Below, piece after piece: positions 18,402-26,130 of a stretch of 47,127 bases of DNA. How positions within the stretch are numbered: position 1 is the first letter of the stretch; every line of letters begins with the position of its first letter. Origin of the DNA: Alkalicoccus chagannorensis DSM 18086 (GTDB lineage: Bacteria; Bacillota; Bacilli; Bacillales; Salisediminibacteriaceae); the NCBI RefSeq assembly GCF_000429725.1, contig NZ_AUCK01000031.1:1-47127 (forward strand). The letters run 5' to 3'. The notes below the pieces were generated by a model, which was not told the origin of the DNA, made no database searches, and worked only from the letters and a program-made list of their open reading frames with translations. The translations under genes and the position numbers were made by a program.

Positions 18402-19160
18402 CTAAAAATTCGCGTTCGATTGTCCACCATCTACATTCAGCGATGCTCCAACGATCCAGGATGCCCTGGGCGAAGCAAGAAAGACGGCGGTATCAGCGAT
18501 TTCTTCAACTGTCCCGAAGCGGCCGGCCGGTATTTCCCGCTCCACGAATGCCTGTATTTTCTCTGGATCTTCATCGAGCCGCTTCTGCCAGTTTCCTGTT
18601 GGATGAAGAATAGATCCCGGTGCAATGCCGTTAACTCTGATCCCGGAAGTGATCAGCTCATCAGCCAGGCTCTTCGTATGACTGATCATCGCAGCTTTCG
18701 CACTGTTATAGGTCGGCTTCCCTCCGGACTCCCGTCCGAAAATAGAAGAAATGTTGATGATGCTCCCTTCCTGACGCTGCTGCATATCTTCCGCAGCCAG
18801 CTTGGAAAGATGCACTGCCGAGAAAAAATTCAGCTGCATCGCTTCTTCGAATGTACGTAAGGACGTGTCCATCGTAGCTCCACCGGCAGAGCCTCCTGCA
18901 TTATTAATGAGAATATCAATCTGACCCATATCGGCAATACAACGGTCCATCAGCTCGGTACGTGCGGCTTCCTGCATGACATCCGCCTGAAACGTGCGGA
19001 GACCGGGATATAAGGCTGCCGCTTCCTGCAGTGCCTCACCGCCCCTTGCTGCCACTGCAGTGTCTGCTCCTTCCCGAAGAAAAGCAGCGGCAATGCCGAG
19101 CCCGATTCCTTTTGAACCACCTGTCACAAGTACTTTTTTCCCTTGCAGCTTTAAGTCCAT
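18402..19160 (-). CDS. SDR family oxidoreductase
   Basis: A 252-residue classical short-chain dehydrogenase. The NAD(P) motif is TGGSKGIGLG, the structural motif NNAGGSAGG, and the catalytic Ser-Tyr-Lys are in ISSIFGRESGGKPTYNSAK. The C-terminus carries the usual VDGGQS. The substrate cannot be inferred. The ATG at 19160 follows GGAGGAGG at good spacing. It lies between mutY and the gamma-glutamyltransferase on the same strand, 40 bp after mutY, and seems part of the block inserted between fabL and mutY. Confidence 0.9.
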   Translation of the reverse strand: MDLKLQGKKVLVTGGSKGIGLGIAAAFLREGADTAVAARGGEALQEAAALYPGLRTFQADVMQEAARTELMDRCIADMGQIDILINNAGGSAGGATMDTSLRTFEEAMQLNFFSAVHLSKLAAEDMQQRQEGSIINISSIFGRESGGKPTYNSAKAAMISHTKSLADELITSGIRVNGIAPGSILHPTGNWQKRLDEDPEKIQAFVEREIPAGRFGTVEEIADTAVFLASPRASWIVGASLNVDGGQSNANF

Positions 19161-19200
19161 GTTTTATTCCTCCTCCTAGAAGATGATGACGTTGCTTCCA

Positions 19201-20259
19201 TCAATTTTGATTTTCTCCCTGCCGCTGTTTTTTGAGCGACTGCAGAATCTTTTGATGCGAGACGGAAAAAGGGAGGTCCTCCAACTCGGTCATGCTGACC
19301 ATCCGCTGCCGCTCCCCCACGGCGTCAACCGCATCGATCTCTGCATAGACCACACGTACTTCCCATACGAGGTGGGAAAAGACATGCCGCACCTGCATCC
19401 ACGATGGATCTTTTATGACTGCTTCCGGCGGAAACAGCGAATCCTCCTCTTCCTGCGGGACGTTCGGAAACTGCCAGAGTTTCGCCAGCAGCCCGGTATC
19501 CGGACGCTTTTCCACAAGCACATTCCCTTCCCGGTCTACCAGTACGCCTGCGGTGAGATGCTGCGTTTTCGGCGGCTTTTTCTTCGGCTTGACTGGAAGC
19601 AGTTCCTGCGCCCCTTCCTCCTTTGCCGCGCACTGCGCCTGAACCGGGCAGATGAGGCAGCCCGGACTCGTTGGTGTACAGATCACGGCACCGAGCTCCA
19701 TCAGTCCTTGATTGAAGTCGGAAGGCGCCTCCTCTGCTATAATACTGCGGATGATTGCTTCAAATCGTTTTCGTGTGGATACTTTGGAGACGTCATCATA
19801 GATAGAAAATATACGGGAAAGGACCCGCATCACATTTCCGTCGACAGCCGGAGCTGGAACACCGTAGGCAATCGACAGCACGGCACCGGCAGTATAAGGG
19901 CCGACGCCGCGGAGCTTTTTGATCTCCTCTTCCGTATCTGGTACATTGCCACCATAGTACTCCTGCACCTCCTGTACAGCCTGGTGCAGGTTGCGCGCCC
20001 GGGAGTAATAACCGAGCCCTTCCCACTGTTTAAGCACCTCTTGCTCCTCTGCGGTTGCCAGTGCTTCCAATGTCGGGAAGGCTTCCATGAAACGGTGGAA
20101 ATAAGGGATAACGGTGTCTACTTTCGTCTGCTGCAGCATAATCTCGGAGACCCAGATGCGGTAAGGGTCTCTTTCCCGGCGCCAGGGAAGGTCCCGCTTC
20201 TGGTCTTCATACCAGTCCAGCAGCTCCTCCTGGAATTGTTTCGTATCGAACACCTGCAT
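19201..20259 (-). CDS. mutY: A/G-specific adenine glycosylase MutY
   Basis: A 352-residue DNA repair glycosylase removing adenine opposite 8-oxoguanine. The catalytic Glu is in WVSEIMLQQTKV, the helix-hairpin-helix in LRGVGPYTAGAVLSIA, and the catalytic Asp in VDGNVMRVLSR. The 4Fe-4S ligands follow the C-x6-C-x2-C-x5-C rule in CTPTSPGCLICPVQAQC. A NUDIX-like domain (from about residue 235, LTAGVLVDREGNVLVEKRP) recognises 8-oxoG. The ATG at 20259 follows AAAGGAG; a longer frame to 20619 runs over the divergent yfhP and is not used. Divergence from yfhP is as in B. subtilis. Confidence 0.95.
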   Translation of the reverse strand: MQVFDTKQFQEELLDWYEDQKRDLPWRRERDPYRIWVSEIMLQQTKVDTVIPYFHRFMEAFPTLEALATAEEQEVLKQWEGLGYYSRARNLHQAVQEVQEYYGGNVPDTEEEIKKLRGVGPYTAGAVLSIAYGVPAPAVDGNVMRVLSRIFSIYDDVSKVSTRKRFEAIIRSIIAEEAPSDFNQGLMELGAVICTPTSPGCLICPVQAQCAAKEEGAQELLPVKPKKKPPKTQHLTAGVLVDREGNVLVEKRPDTGLLAKLWQFPNVPQEEEDSLFPPEAVIKDPSWMQVRHVFSHLVWEVRVVYAEIDAVDAVGERQRMVSMTELEDLPFSVSHQKILQSLKKQRQGENQN

Positions 20260-20337
20260 GTACAAAAACTCCTTTTGAAAGCAATAGAAAAAGGGTAAAC
20301 TAAGGGTATCGTCAGTACTGGATTGGGGGTGGTTACT

Positions 20338-21327
20338 ATGGATACAGCTACACATGTTGTGATGGGTGTTGCCATCGGAGGCCTTGCCACGATGGATCCT
20401 GTCGTCGCTGAAGCTCCCGCGATGACGCAGGCCGTCATGATCGGAGCCATCGTCGGCTCCCAGGCACCGGACTTCGACACGGTGCTCAAGCTCCGCAACA
20501 ATGCCGTCTACATCCGCCACCACCGGGGGCTCACACATTCTATCCCTTTCTGGTTCATCTGGCCGACGCTTATCACCTTCATGCTCTACATGCTGCTGCC
20601 CGGCATCAATGTGTATCATCTATGGCTCTGGACCTTTTTTGCTGTGTTCATGCACGTCTTCGTTGATATCTTTAATGCATACGGCGTGAAGGCCTTCGCC
20701 CCCATTAATCCCCGTTGGCTTGCCCTCGGGGTTATCAACATTTTTGATCCATTCATCTTCCTGGCACATATCGCTGCCATCGTATTCTGGCGTTTCGGCA
20801 CGCCGGCGGGCTGGACGTTTTTGATTATGTATGTCATTATCACTGCTTATTACATCTGGAGGATCCACGCCCAGCGTCAGGTTCATAAAGAAATGTACGC
20901 GCGTCATCCGGACGCGACCCACATCCTGACATCGCCGACCTTCAGCTGGACCCGCTGGCATCTCGTCATCCGAACGCCTGAATGGATGTATGTCGCCGAA
21001 TCCCGCAGAGGACAAATCCGTTATTTTGAAACGTACCCGTTTGAACCGATACCCGATGATATCGTCATCAATGCCGCCAGAAAGGACCGGAATCTGAAAT
21101 CGTTTCTCTCCTTCTCCCCGGCATACCGTTGGGCCGTGTCGATTGAACAGCACGGATATTCGGTGAAATTCGTCGATCTCCGGTACCGGAGTAAAGGATA
21201 CTATCCTTTTGTTGCCATCGTCCGGCTCGACGAGAACCTGGAGATTCTCAGCTCCTATACCGGCTGGATCTACAACACGCAGACACTGCAGCGGAAGCTG
21301 GAATTCCGGGAAACATCCGAAAGCTGA
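20338..21327 (+). CDS. yfhP: YfhP-like membrane-bound metal-dependent hydrolase
   Basis: A 329-residue membrane protein of the YdjM/YfhP family (putative metal-dependent hydrolase). The conserved metal ligands appear as DTATHVVMG, SQAPDFD and RHHRGLTHS, with FVDIFNAYG further on. About four to five helices span residues 65-185; the remaining C-terminal domain is cytoplasmic. B. subtilis YfhP is described as a repressor-like regulator of its neighbours, but this is uncertain for the family. The ATG at 20338 is preferred to the GTG at 20323 because GGGGGTGG lies just upstream. Divergent from mutY. Confidence 0.88.
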   Translation: MDTATHVVMGVAIGGLATMDPVVAEAPAMTQAVMIGAIVGSQAPDFDTVLKLRNNAVYIRHHRGLTHSIPFWFIWPTLITFMLYMLLPGINVYHLWLWTFFAVFMHVFVDIFNAYGVKAFAPINPRWLALGVINIFDPFIFLAHIAAIVFWRFGTPAGWTFLIMYVIITAYYIWRIHAQRQVHKEMYARHPDATHILTSPTFSWTRWHLVIRTPEWMYVAESRRGQIRYFETYPFEPIPDDIVINAARKDRNLKSFLSFSPAYRWAVSIEQHGYSVKFVDLRYRSKGYYPFVAIVRLDENLEILSSYTGWIYNTQTLQRKLEFRETSES

Positions 21328-21354
21328 TCCTGCAGCAGTCAGGCAGCGTCATAG

Positions 21355-21393
21355 GAAGAAGGGCCGTCTCTTACAGCAGAGGCGGCCTTCTTC
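21355..21393 (+). terminator. Terminator after yfhP
   Basis: GAAGAAGGGCCGTCTCT pairs with AGAGGCGGCCTTCTTC with a small mismatch, 28 bp after the yfhP stop codon. Confidence 0.7.
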
Positions 21394-21456
21394 TGGTCCC
21401 GCCTGCTCTTTCCTCAAAACAGCGCATCGTCTTCGTGCGCACTTCTCCTGCTCCCG

Positions 21457-21723
21457 TTATTTATGGTGTCTGCGCTGCTGGAACCATTTTTGATACTTTG
21501 GATACCGCGCAGCCAGCTCATGCAGCCGGTCTCCGTAGTTGTCCACCCACTGCGTTACGATCTTTTCAGCCATGTCCTCCCCTTTGTAGGAGCGGCCGGC
21601 TTTAGCATAAGTCGCCTCAAAGTCCTCCCAGAGCAGTTCCACCCACGTCTGCGCGTCCTGAAACGTCAAGTCTTTGTTCTTTTCCATCAATCGTCTCGTC
21701 AACCTGTCTTTCGTTTCCTCCAT
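21457..21723 (-). CDS. yfhJ: YfhJ-like WVELL protein
   Basis: An 88-residue soluble protein of the YfhJ family, recognised by the WVELL motif (FQDAQTWVELLWEDFEATYAK) that names its domain, followed by TQWVDNYGDRLHELA. Function unknown. The ATG at 21723 follows GAGGG. It begins 3 bp after the yfhH stop codon, so the two are cotranscribed, as in B. subtilis. Confidence 0.9.
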   Translation of the reverse strand: MEETKDRLTRRLMEKNKDLTFQDAQTWVELLWEDFEATYAKAGRSYKGEDMAEKIVTQWVDNYGDRLHELAARYPKYQKWFQQRRHHK

Positions 21724-21726
21724 CGT

Positions 21727-22056
21727 TTATCCCTCCCCTTGAGAAAGCTTATTTCCAAGGACGGAGATCGGAACAGCTTCGAGTTTTTTTCCGCTGTTTC
21801 GATACCCCCAGGCAAAGACTCCGTTCATATAGTTTATTTCAAACGTTTCAGCCGGATCGTCCTTCATGGAATAAACCGCACCTGCTTCATAATCAGCAGG
21901 ATCGAGCAGGTATGCTTCTGCCATGAGTATCTTCCGCTCATGCACCGCATATTCGTTGATCATCCCTTTCGCTTCGGCTTTCTGAGCCGCAACACGGAGT
22001 TCTTTGATTTCTTCTCTGAGTGCTTCTTCCGTCATTCGGCTGTACTGTGCATTCAT
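21727..22056 (-). CDS. yfhH: YfhH-like DUF1811 protein
   Basis: A 109-residue soluble protein of the DUF1811 (YfhH) family. The N-terminal helical half carries YSRMTEEALREEIKELRVAAQKAEAKGM and NEYAVHERKILMAEAYLL; the C-terminal half is a small barrel-like domain (FEINYMNGVFAWGYRN). Function unknown. The ATG at 22056 has GAAGGAGGAA upstream. Together with yfhJ and recX it matches the B. subtilis order, though an R1 repeat separates it from recX. Confidence 0.9.
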   Translation of the reverse strand: MNAQYSRMTEEALREEIKELRVAAQKAEAKGMINEYAVHERKILMAEAYLLDPADYEAGAVYSMKDDPAETFEINYMNGVFAWGYRNSGKKLEAVPISVLGNKLSQGEG

Positions 22057-22164
22057 GCTGGTTCCTCCTTCCGAATACTGCTGGTGGAGCTGTCACGAAT
22101 GGCGTCTCCCGTGTGACGGTCCACCCTCTATCTGATTCCGCTGCAAAGCGGCACAGGCTGTTCT

Positions 22165-22310
22165 GAACAAAAGCGCAAAGCGCCTTTTGGTCGGAACGGC
22201 GTGCGGAAGCGCTGCAAGCTTTTTGAGGGAAGAAAACGTTCTTTGTTTCTTCCCGAGCAGCGAATGGAGCCGCCGTCACACTGTATGAAAACTTACACAT
22301 TCCTATCATG
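22165..22310 (+). repeat. R1 interspersed repeat, copy 3 (best preserved)
   Basis: Starts GAACAAAAGCGCAAAGCGCC and ends ACTTACACATTCCTATCA. Arms: AAAAG-CGC/GCG-CTTTT hairpin, ACGGCG/CGCCGT outer pair, CGCTGC/GCAGCG, and GGGAAGAAA/TTTCTTCCC apical stem. It fills the 330-bp gap between recX and yfhH; no gene is seen there. Confidence 0.85.
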
Positions 22311-22386
22311 GAACAACAGACGCTGCTCGTCTTTGTTCCCACGTCTTCCAGTATACCGTTTCCCCCTGCTCTGGGAAAAGCAGAGT

Positions 22387-23199
22387 CTATTCGTTTTCTT
22401 CAAGATTTTCAAGCACCTTTTCGATCGTCTCCTTTGCAAATCCTTTCTGGTACATCCCCTGCTTCACTTTTTGTTTTCTTGTTCTCTCGTCTTTACTGCT
22501 GTGCCGCCGCTCCAGTTTTTCCGCATGAGCCTGAGCCGCTTCCAGTTCCGCTTCATCGGAGGACTCCAGGTCCGCTGCTTCCATCGCTGCGGAAGCGGCA
22601 CTGCTGCTGAAGCCCCGCTGCATCAGAAACTGCATCAGCTTCTGCTTTCTTATTTTGGCAGCGTCTTTCTGGTAGCTCTTCTGCTTTTTTTCTACGAGCG
22701 CAAGGGCAAGATCGATCTCTTCCTCTTCCGAGTACTGCTCCAGCGCCTTTTCCGCGGTCTCCCCATCGATCCCTTTCTGCTTCAGCTCCTGCCGGATGAC
22801 CCCGGGCCCTTTTTTGGACTGGTCCCGTCTCGTGCGTACAAACGATGCGGCAAAGCGCTCGTCATCCAGAAAATCGAGTTCATACAGCTTCTCCACCATC
22901 CACTCCTGCTCTTCTTCCGGTACTTCCTGCCCCCGAAGATACTCCCGGAGTTCCTTTTCTGAGCGCATCCGAAAAGATAGAAAGTTCAAGGCGCGCTGAT
23001 ACGCTTTGTCCATTTCATCGGTCTCTTTGAGCCGCTCGATCTCCTCTGCTGTCAGCTCTTTCCCCTTTGCCAGTGCCTCCTGAATCAGCACGTCCTCTGA
23101 CACAGAGAACGTATACACTTCCTTCTCTCCCTGCTTCGTATAAATATGGTAACGGTGCTTCGTCTTGACGGCTGCTTTAATCTTCGTAATTTCCGGCAT
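22387..23199 (-). CDS. recX: RecX recombination regulator
   Basis: A 270-residue protein of the RecX family, which binds RecA and modulates filament growth during recombination. The three-helix repeats are visible: YQRALNFLSFRMRSEKELREYL, KLYELDFLDDERFAASFVRTR and GPGVIRQELKQKGI. The Bacillus type carries an extra N-terminal domain (TKIKAAVKTKHRYHIYTKQG) and a long acidic linker. The ATG at 23199 follows GGGGGAAAA; a longer frame to 23265 lacks a ribosome site. It is divergent from yfhF with an 84-bp shared promoter region, conserved in B. subtilis. Confidence 0.93.
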   Translation of the reverse strand: MPEITKIKAAVKTKHRYHIYTKQGEKEVYTFSVSEDVLIQEALAKGKELTAEEIERLKETDEMDKAYQRALNFLSFRMRSEKELREYLRGQEVPEEEQEWMVEKLYELDFLDDERFAASFVRTRRDQSKKGPGVIRQELKQKGIDGETAEKALEQYSEEEEIDLALALVEKKQKSYQKDAAKIRKQKLMQFLMQRGFSSSAASAAMEAADLESSDEAELEAAQAHAEKLERRHSSKDERTRKQKVKQGMYQKGFAKETIEKVLENLEENE

Positions 23200-23283
23200 G
23201 TCGTTTTCCCCCATTGATGTTTGCGTTTGAGTTCCTTCATAAGAAGGGAATACTACTATTAGCATATAGGAGGAGGAGTGTAT

Positions 23284-24186
23284 ATGAAAGCAGCAATTGC
23301 AGGCGGCACCGGCCTGGTCGGCAGCACCTTAACGAATAAATTGACCGAACTGGGCCATGAGGTCATTATTCTCACGAGAAATCCTTATAATAAGCGGGCG
23401 ACCGAAAACGTCCATTACGTAGGCTGGCTCAACAGCGGAGATGCTCCCGAGTCCCAGCTTGAAGGCATCGATGCCTTTATCAATCTGTCGGGCGAAAACC
23501 TGAACAGCGGCAGATGGACCGACCAGAAAAAACAAGAGATTCTCGACAGCAGGATCGATGCCACACGGGAGGCCGTGCGGATCATCGAAGCCTTGACAAA
23601 CAAACCGGAAGTGCTCATCAACGGCTCCGCTGTCGGTTATTACGGTACCTCGTTTGAAGAAACGTTCACTGAGAACGACACGACACCAGGAGACGATTTT
23701 CTGGCTGATGTCGTCTACCGCTGGGAAGAAGAAGCAAAGCGGGCAGAACCATATGTCCGAACGGTGTTCTCCCGCTTCGGCGTCGTGCTTGACGATGAAG
23801 AAGGGGCACTGGCGAAAATGCTGCTTCCATTCAAGATGGGCGCCGGCGGAAAAATCGGCACCGGCGAGCAGTGGATGTCCTGGGTGCACGTGGAGGACGC
23901 CGCATCCGCCCTCCTTTACTGCATCGAGAACAAAAGCCTGGCAGGACCAGTGAACATTACTGCTCCAACCCCGGAAAGAATGAAATCCTTCGGCCGGTCG
24001 CTCGCCAACACGCTGAACCGTCCATTCTGGGCCCCTGTCCCATCCAATATGGTCAAGCTGGCGCTGGGCGATATGAGTGTGCTGATCCTGGAAGGACAAC
24101 AGGTCATTCCGCAGAAACTGCTGGACAGCGGGTTCGAATTTGACTATCCGCAGCTCGATGAGGCCTTATTCGATCTGGTAGGATGA
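23284..24186 (+). CDS. yfhF: YfhF-like epimerase family protein (TIGR01777)
   Basis: A 300-residue NAD(P)-binding protein of the TIGR01777/SDR39U1 group. The Rossmann motif is AGGTGLVGSTLTNKL; INLSGENLNSGRWTDQKKQEI, NGSAVGYYG and SRFGVVLDDEEGALAKMLLPFK are family blocks, and the C-terminus PQKLLDSGFEFDYPQLDEAL is the DUF1731 tail. The reaction is unknown; in some bacteria relatives act in cell-division inhibition (SulA annotation, poorly supported). The ATG at 23284 follows AGGAGGAGTG. Confidence 0.92.
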   Translation: MKAAIAGGTGLVGSTLTNKLTELGHEVIILTRNPYNKRATENVHYVGWLNSGDAPESQLEGIDAFINLSGENLNSGRWTDQKKQEILDSRIDATREAVRIIEALTNKPEVLINGSAVGYYGTSFEETFTENDTTPGDDFLADVVYRWEEEAKRAEPYVRTVFSRFGVVLDDEEGALAKMLLPFKMGAGGKIGTGEQWMSWVHVEDAASALLYCIENKSLAGPVNITAPTPERMKSFGRSLANTLNRPFWAPVPSNMVKLALGDMSVLILEGQQVIPQKLLDSGFEFDYPQLDEALFDLVG

Positions 24187-24287
24187 CCGGCTGCACGGCA
24201 GCCGTTCTCCTGCTCCACGATTCGAATGAAGCGGACGAACCAGCGGCATGCAGTTCTTCCACTCCGTCAACGTGACGCTGACAGGCT

Positions 24288-24326
24288 GGGACCGTCTCAA
24301 TCGCAATTGTTGAGACGGTCCCTTTC
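24288..24326 (+). terminator. Terminator after yfhF
   Basis: GGGACCGTCTCAA and TTGAGACGGTCCC form a perfect 13-bp stem followed by TTTCT, about 100 bp after yfhF. Confidence 0.85.
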
Positions 24327-24424
24327 TGACTTCCTGGAAATGCTGCTTCAGGCTTCCGGCATGTATACCGGACCAAAAGCTGGATTCTCTGCCTTATCGT
24401 AGCTGCGCAAGGAGATATGATATA

Positions 24425-24658
24425 ATGACAGCAGTGACAGGGTTTACCGTCATCGGACCGCCGTTCTCTTCCGTCTTTTTCTTCTTTGCAGCGGCGGCTG
24501 TGCTCATCCTGGTTTTGAATATCCTGACCAGTATCTGGGTCTACCGGGATGCTGTCTACAAGGGAAACAGCAGAGAGTTCTCCGCTCTGATGCTGATCGG
24601 AACACTCTTCTTTCCGATTATCGGATTGATTGTCTACCTTATTATCAGAAACGACTAA
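24425..24658 (+). CDS. Small two-helix membrane protein
   Basis: A 77-residue protein with two membrane helices, around residues 17-38 (FFFFAAAAVLILVLNILTSIW) and 53-75, separated by the loop YRDAVYKGNSREF. This layout resembles phospholipase-D N-terminal-like or related small membrane proteins, but I cannot assign a role. An AAGGAG site lies ten bases before the ATG. The next gene begins 21 bp downstream. Confidence 0.7.
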   Translation: MTAVTGFTVIGPPFSSVFFFFAAAAVLILVLNILTSIWVYRDAVYKGNSREFSALMLIGTLFFPIIGLIVYLIIRND

Positions 24659-24679
24659 CTACTGGAAGGAGTGGAACAC

Positions 24680-25546
24680 ATGACACACCTTGCTCCAAGC
24701 TTCTTAGGAAAGAATGTCTTCATGGACGGGGAAAAACAACAGCGCTACGTCGTCAAATACGAGGACGGGGCGGGCAAAAAAACAATCGATGTTCTCCTGT
24801 TTGACCAGGACACACCGGTTATTTTTGCTGTTCTCGACTATGACGGACGTTTTCTCGATTCCTTTTTCTTATCAAACCGCACCACGAAAGCATCCGGGGA
24901 GGCCCTCGCAAAGTACGAGGAAATTCAGGGCCGCAAGAAGCAGCATAAAGTCACTCAGGATGACTTAAAAGATGCACTCAAACCGGAAAGTCAGGCCAAA
25001 ATGAAAAACAAGAACATCCAGAAGCTTCTCCGCGATGAATTTCTGGAAGACATTAAACACCACTGGCCGTCCAGGCTGATCACGCTGCAGCGGGAAGAAA
25101 ACGGGGCGTCCGACTCGCTGATCATGGAAGCGCTGGATGAAGCAGTCGAAAAAGCGAACCCGAAAAAAGCGTACGATTTCATTCGATCCCACCGACTTGA
25201 CGATTTTCTCCCGAAGCTCGGCCTGGAGGTACCGGAACATCCTGAAATGCTGGAGAAAGCGGCGGAGGACTTTTTCTACGAAGGAAAAGGCAAGCCGCTC
25301 CACGGCTACCTGTACCACGCGGCGGTTGCACTTCCGACCGACCGGACGGAGACAGTCGAACAGCTGCTCGTGCGTGCCGAACAGCTCGATCGTGAGCACG
25401 GAACGAACGGATTGAAGCGGCTGTTGACGATCTTTTCCAAAAAGCTCAAGGAAGAGGATAACGGACCGATGACCGAATGGCTGAAAGAAGTCACCGTGGA
25501 CCCGCAGCTGCGGCAGTCGGTTGTCCAGGCCATCAAAAAGAGCTGA
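24680..25546 (+). CDS. Hypothetical soluble protein
   Basis: A 288-residue charged soluble protein that I do not recognise. The first ~70 residues form a beta-rich region (GEKQQRYVVKYEDGAGKKT, VIFAVLDYDGRFLDSFFL), and the rest is helical with many Lys and Glu. No signal, membrane segment or catalytic motif is apparent. The ATG at 24680 lies 8 bases after AAGGAG; an in-frame GTG at 24671 overlaps the ribosome site. Probably cotranscribed with the small membrane protein upstream. Confidence 0.7.
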   Translation: MTHLAPSFLGKNVFMDGEKQQRYVVKYEDGAGKKTIDVLLFDQDTPVIFAVLDYDGRFLDSFFLSNRTTKASGEALAKYEEIQGRKKQHKVTQDDLKDALKPESQAKMKNKNIQKLLRDEFLEDIKHHWPSRLITLQREENGASDSLIMEALDEAVEKANPKKAYDFIRSHRLDDFLPKLGLEVPEHPEMLEKAAEDFFYEGKGKPLHGYLYHAAVALPTDRTETVEQLLVRAEQLDREHGTNGLKRLLTIFSKKLKEEDNGPMTEWLKEVTVDPQLRQSVVQAIKKS

Positions 25547-25643
25547 TCCTTCCGATGGAAAGCTGTCTCTGCAAGCACTACCCTCAGGGAAGGCAGCAGC
25601 TTCTCCCGCTGAAAACCATATACATGGTACGAAAACAGAAAGA

Positions 25644-25671
25644 AGGCACCTGGGCTTAAGCTCAGGTGCCT
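25644..25671 (+). terminator. Hairpin H1, terminator of the preceding gene
   Basis: AGGCACCTG and CAGGTGCCT flank GGGCTTAAGCTC, which extends the stem; CCTTTCTGTTT follows. It is nearly identical to the hairpin at 26099-26130. Confidence 0.8.
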
Positions 25672-26098
25672 CCTTTCTGTTTATAAAGAAATTTTTCTGT
25701 GTAGGTATTCCTTTGACTGCTTCCACTTTCGAAGGAACGCTTTCTGGAGGGAGCTTTTGAGTCTCCAGGGGTCGCCCTTCTGCAGCTCCAGTATCGGTAT
25801 AAACGTGTCGGCTTTGATAGGAAAAAGAGAAGCACGGCAGCATGTTTCTTGACCAAAAGCGCGGAGCGCCTTTTGATCTGCTGTGACATCTTTCCCACAA
25901 GGAAAAAACGTTCCTTTTCTCCCCCGTGTCCGGCGGGGACCCCTGTGGGAGGTCCGCTCCGTCTGAAGATCCTTTCCCCTGCCTGGAAGGCAGGGAAAAT
26001 AGCTGAAGACAAGCCCACGGCAAGCTTCCGCCGGTAAGTGAAGGAGAAAAGACGAAGAGAAGAAGACATCTCCCTTATTTGTACGTAATCACCAAGCT
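25672..26098 (-). repeat. R3-containing segment between two identical hairpins
   Basis: Read on the minus strand it begins like the segment at 16430 (CCAGCTTGGTGATTACG), with shared CTTACCGGCGGAAGCTTGCC and CCCTGCCTTCC blocks, and continues for a further ~230 bp. A partial R1 copy lies inside on the plus strand (25851-25935, GACCAAAAGCGCGGAGCGCC). Open frames across it have no ribosome sites. No gene is visible in this 572-bp gap. Confidence 0.65.
25851..25935 (+). repeat. R1 interspersed repeat, copy 7 (partial)
   Basis: Starts GACCAAAAGCGCGGAGCGCC, and GGAAAAAACG/CGTTCC arms follow; the conserved outer arm and tail are missing. Nested in the R3-containing segment. Confidence 0.55.
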
Positions 26099-26130
26099 GG
26101 AGGCACCTGGGCTTATGCTCAGGTGCCTCC
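26099..26130 (-). terminator. Hairpin H2, terminator of treR
   Basis: GGAGGCACCTG and CAGGTGCCTCC form a perfect stem extended by GGC/GCT. The treR stop codon lies inside it, so the last treR codons are part of the hairpin. Confidence 0.8.

Noticed and set aside
19183-20298. Plus-strand open frame of 371 codons
   Set aside because: It is antisense to mutY over its whole length, has no ribosome site, and its translation (many Leu, Arg, His) is typical of an opposite-strand shadow.
24965-26023. Minus-strand open frame of 352 codons
   Set aside because: Antisense to the hypothetical gene at 24680-25546 and reading into the repeat segment; no ribosome site and no recognisable domain.
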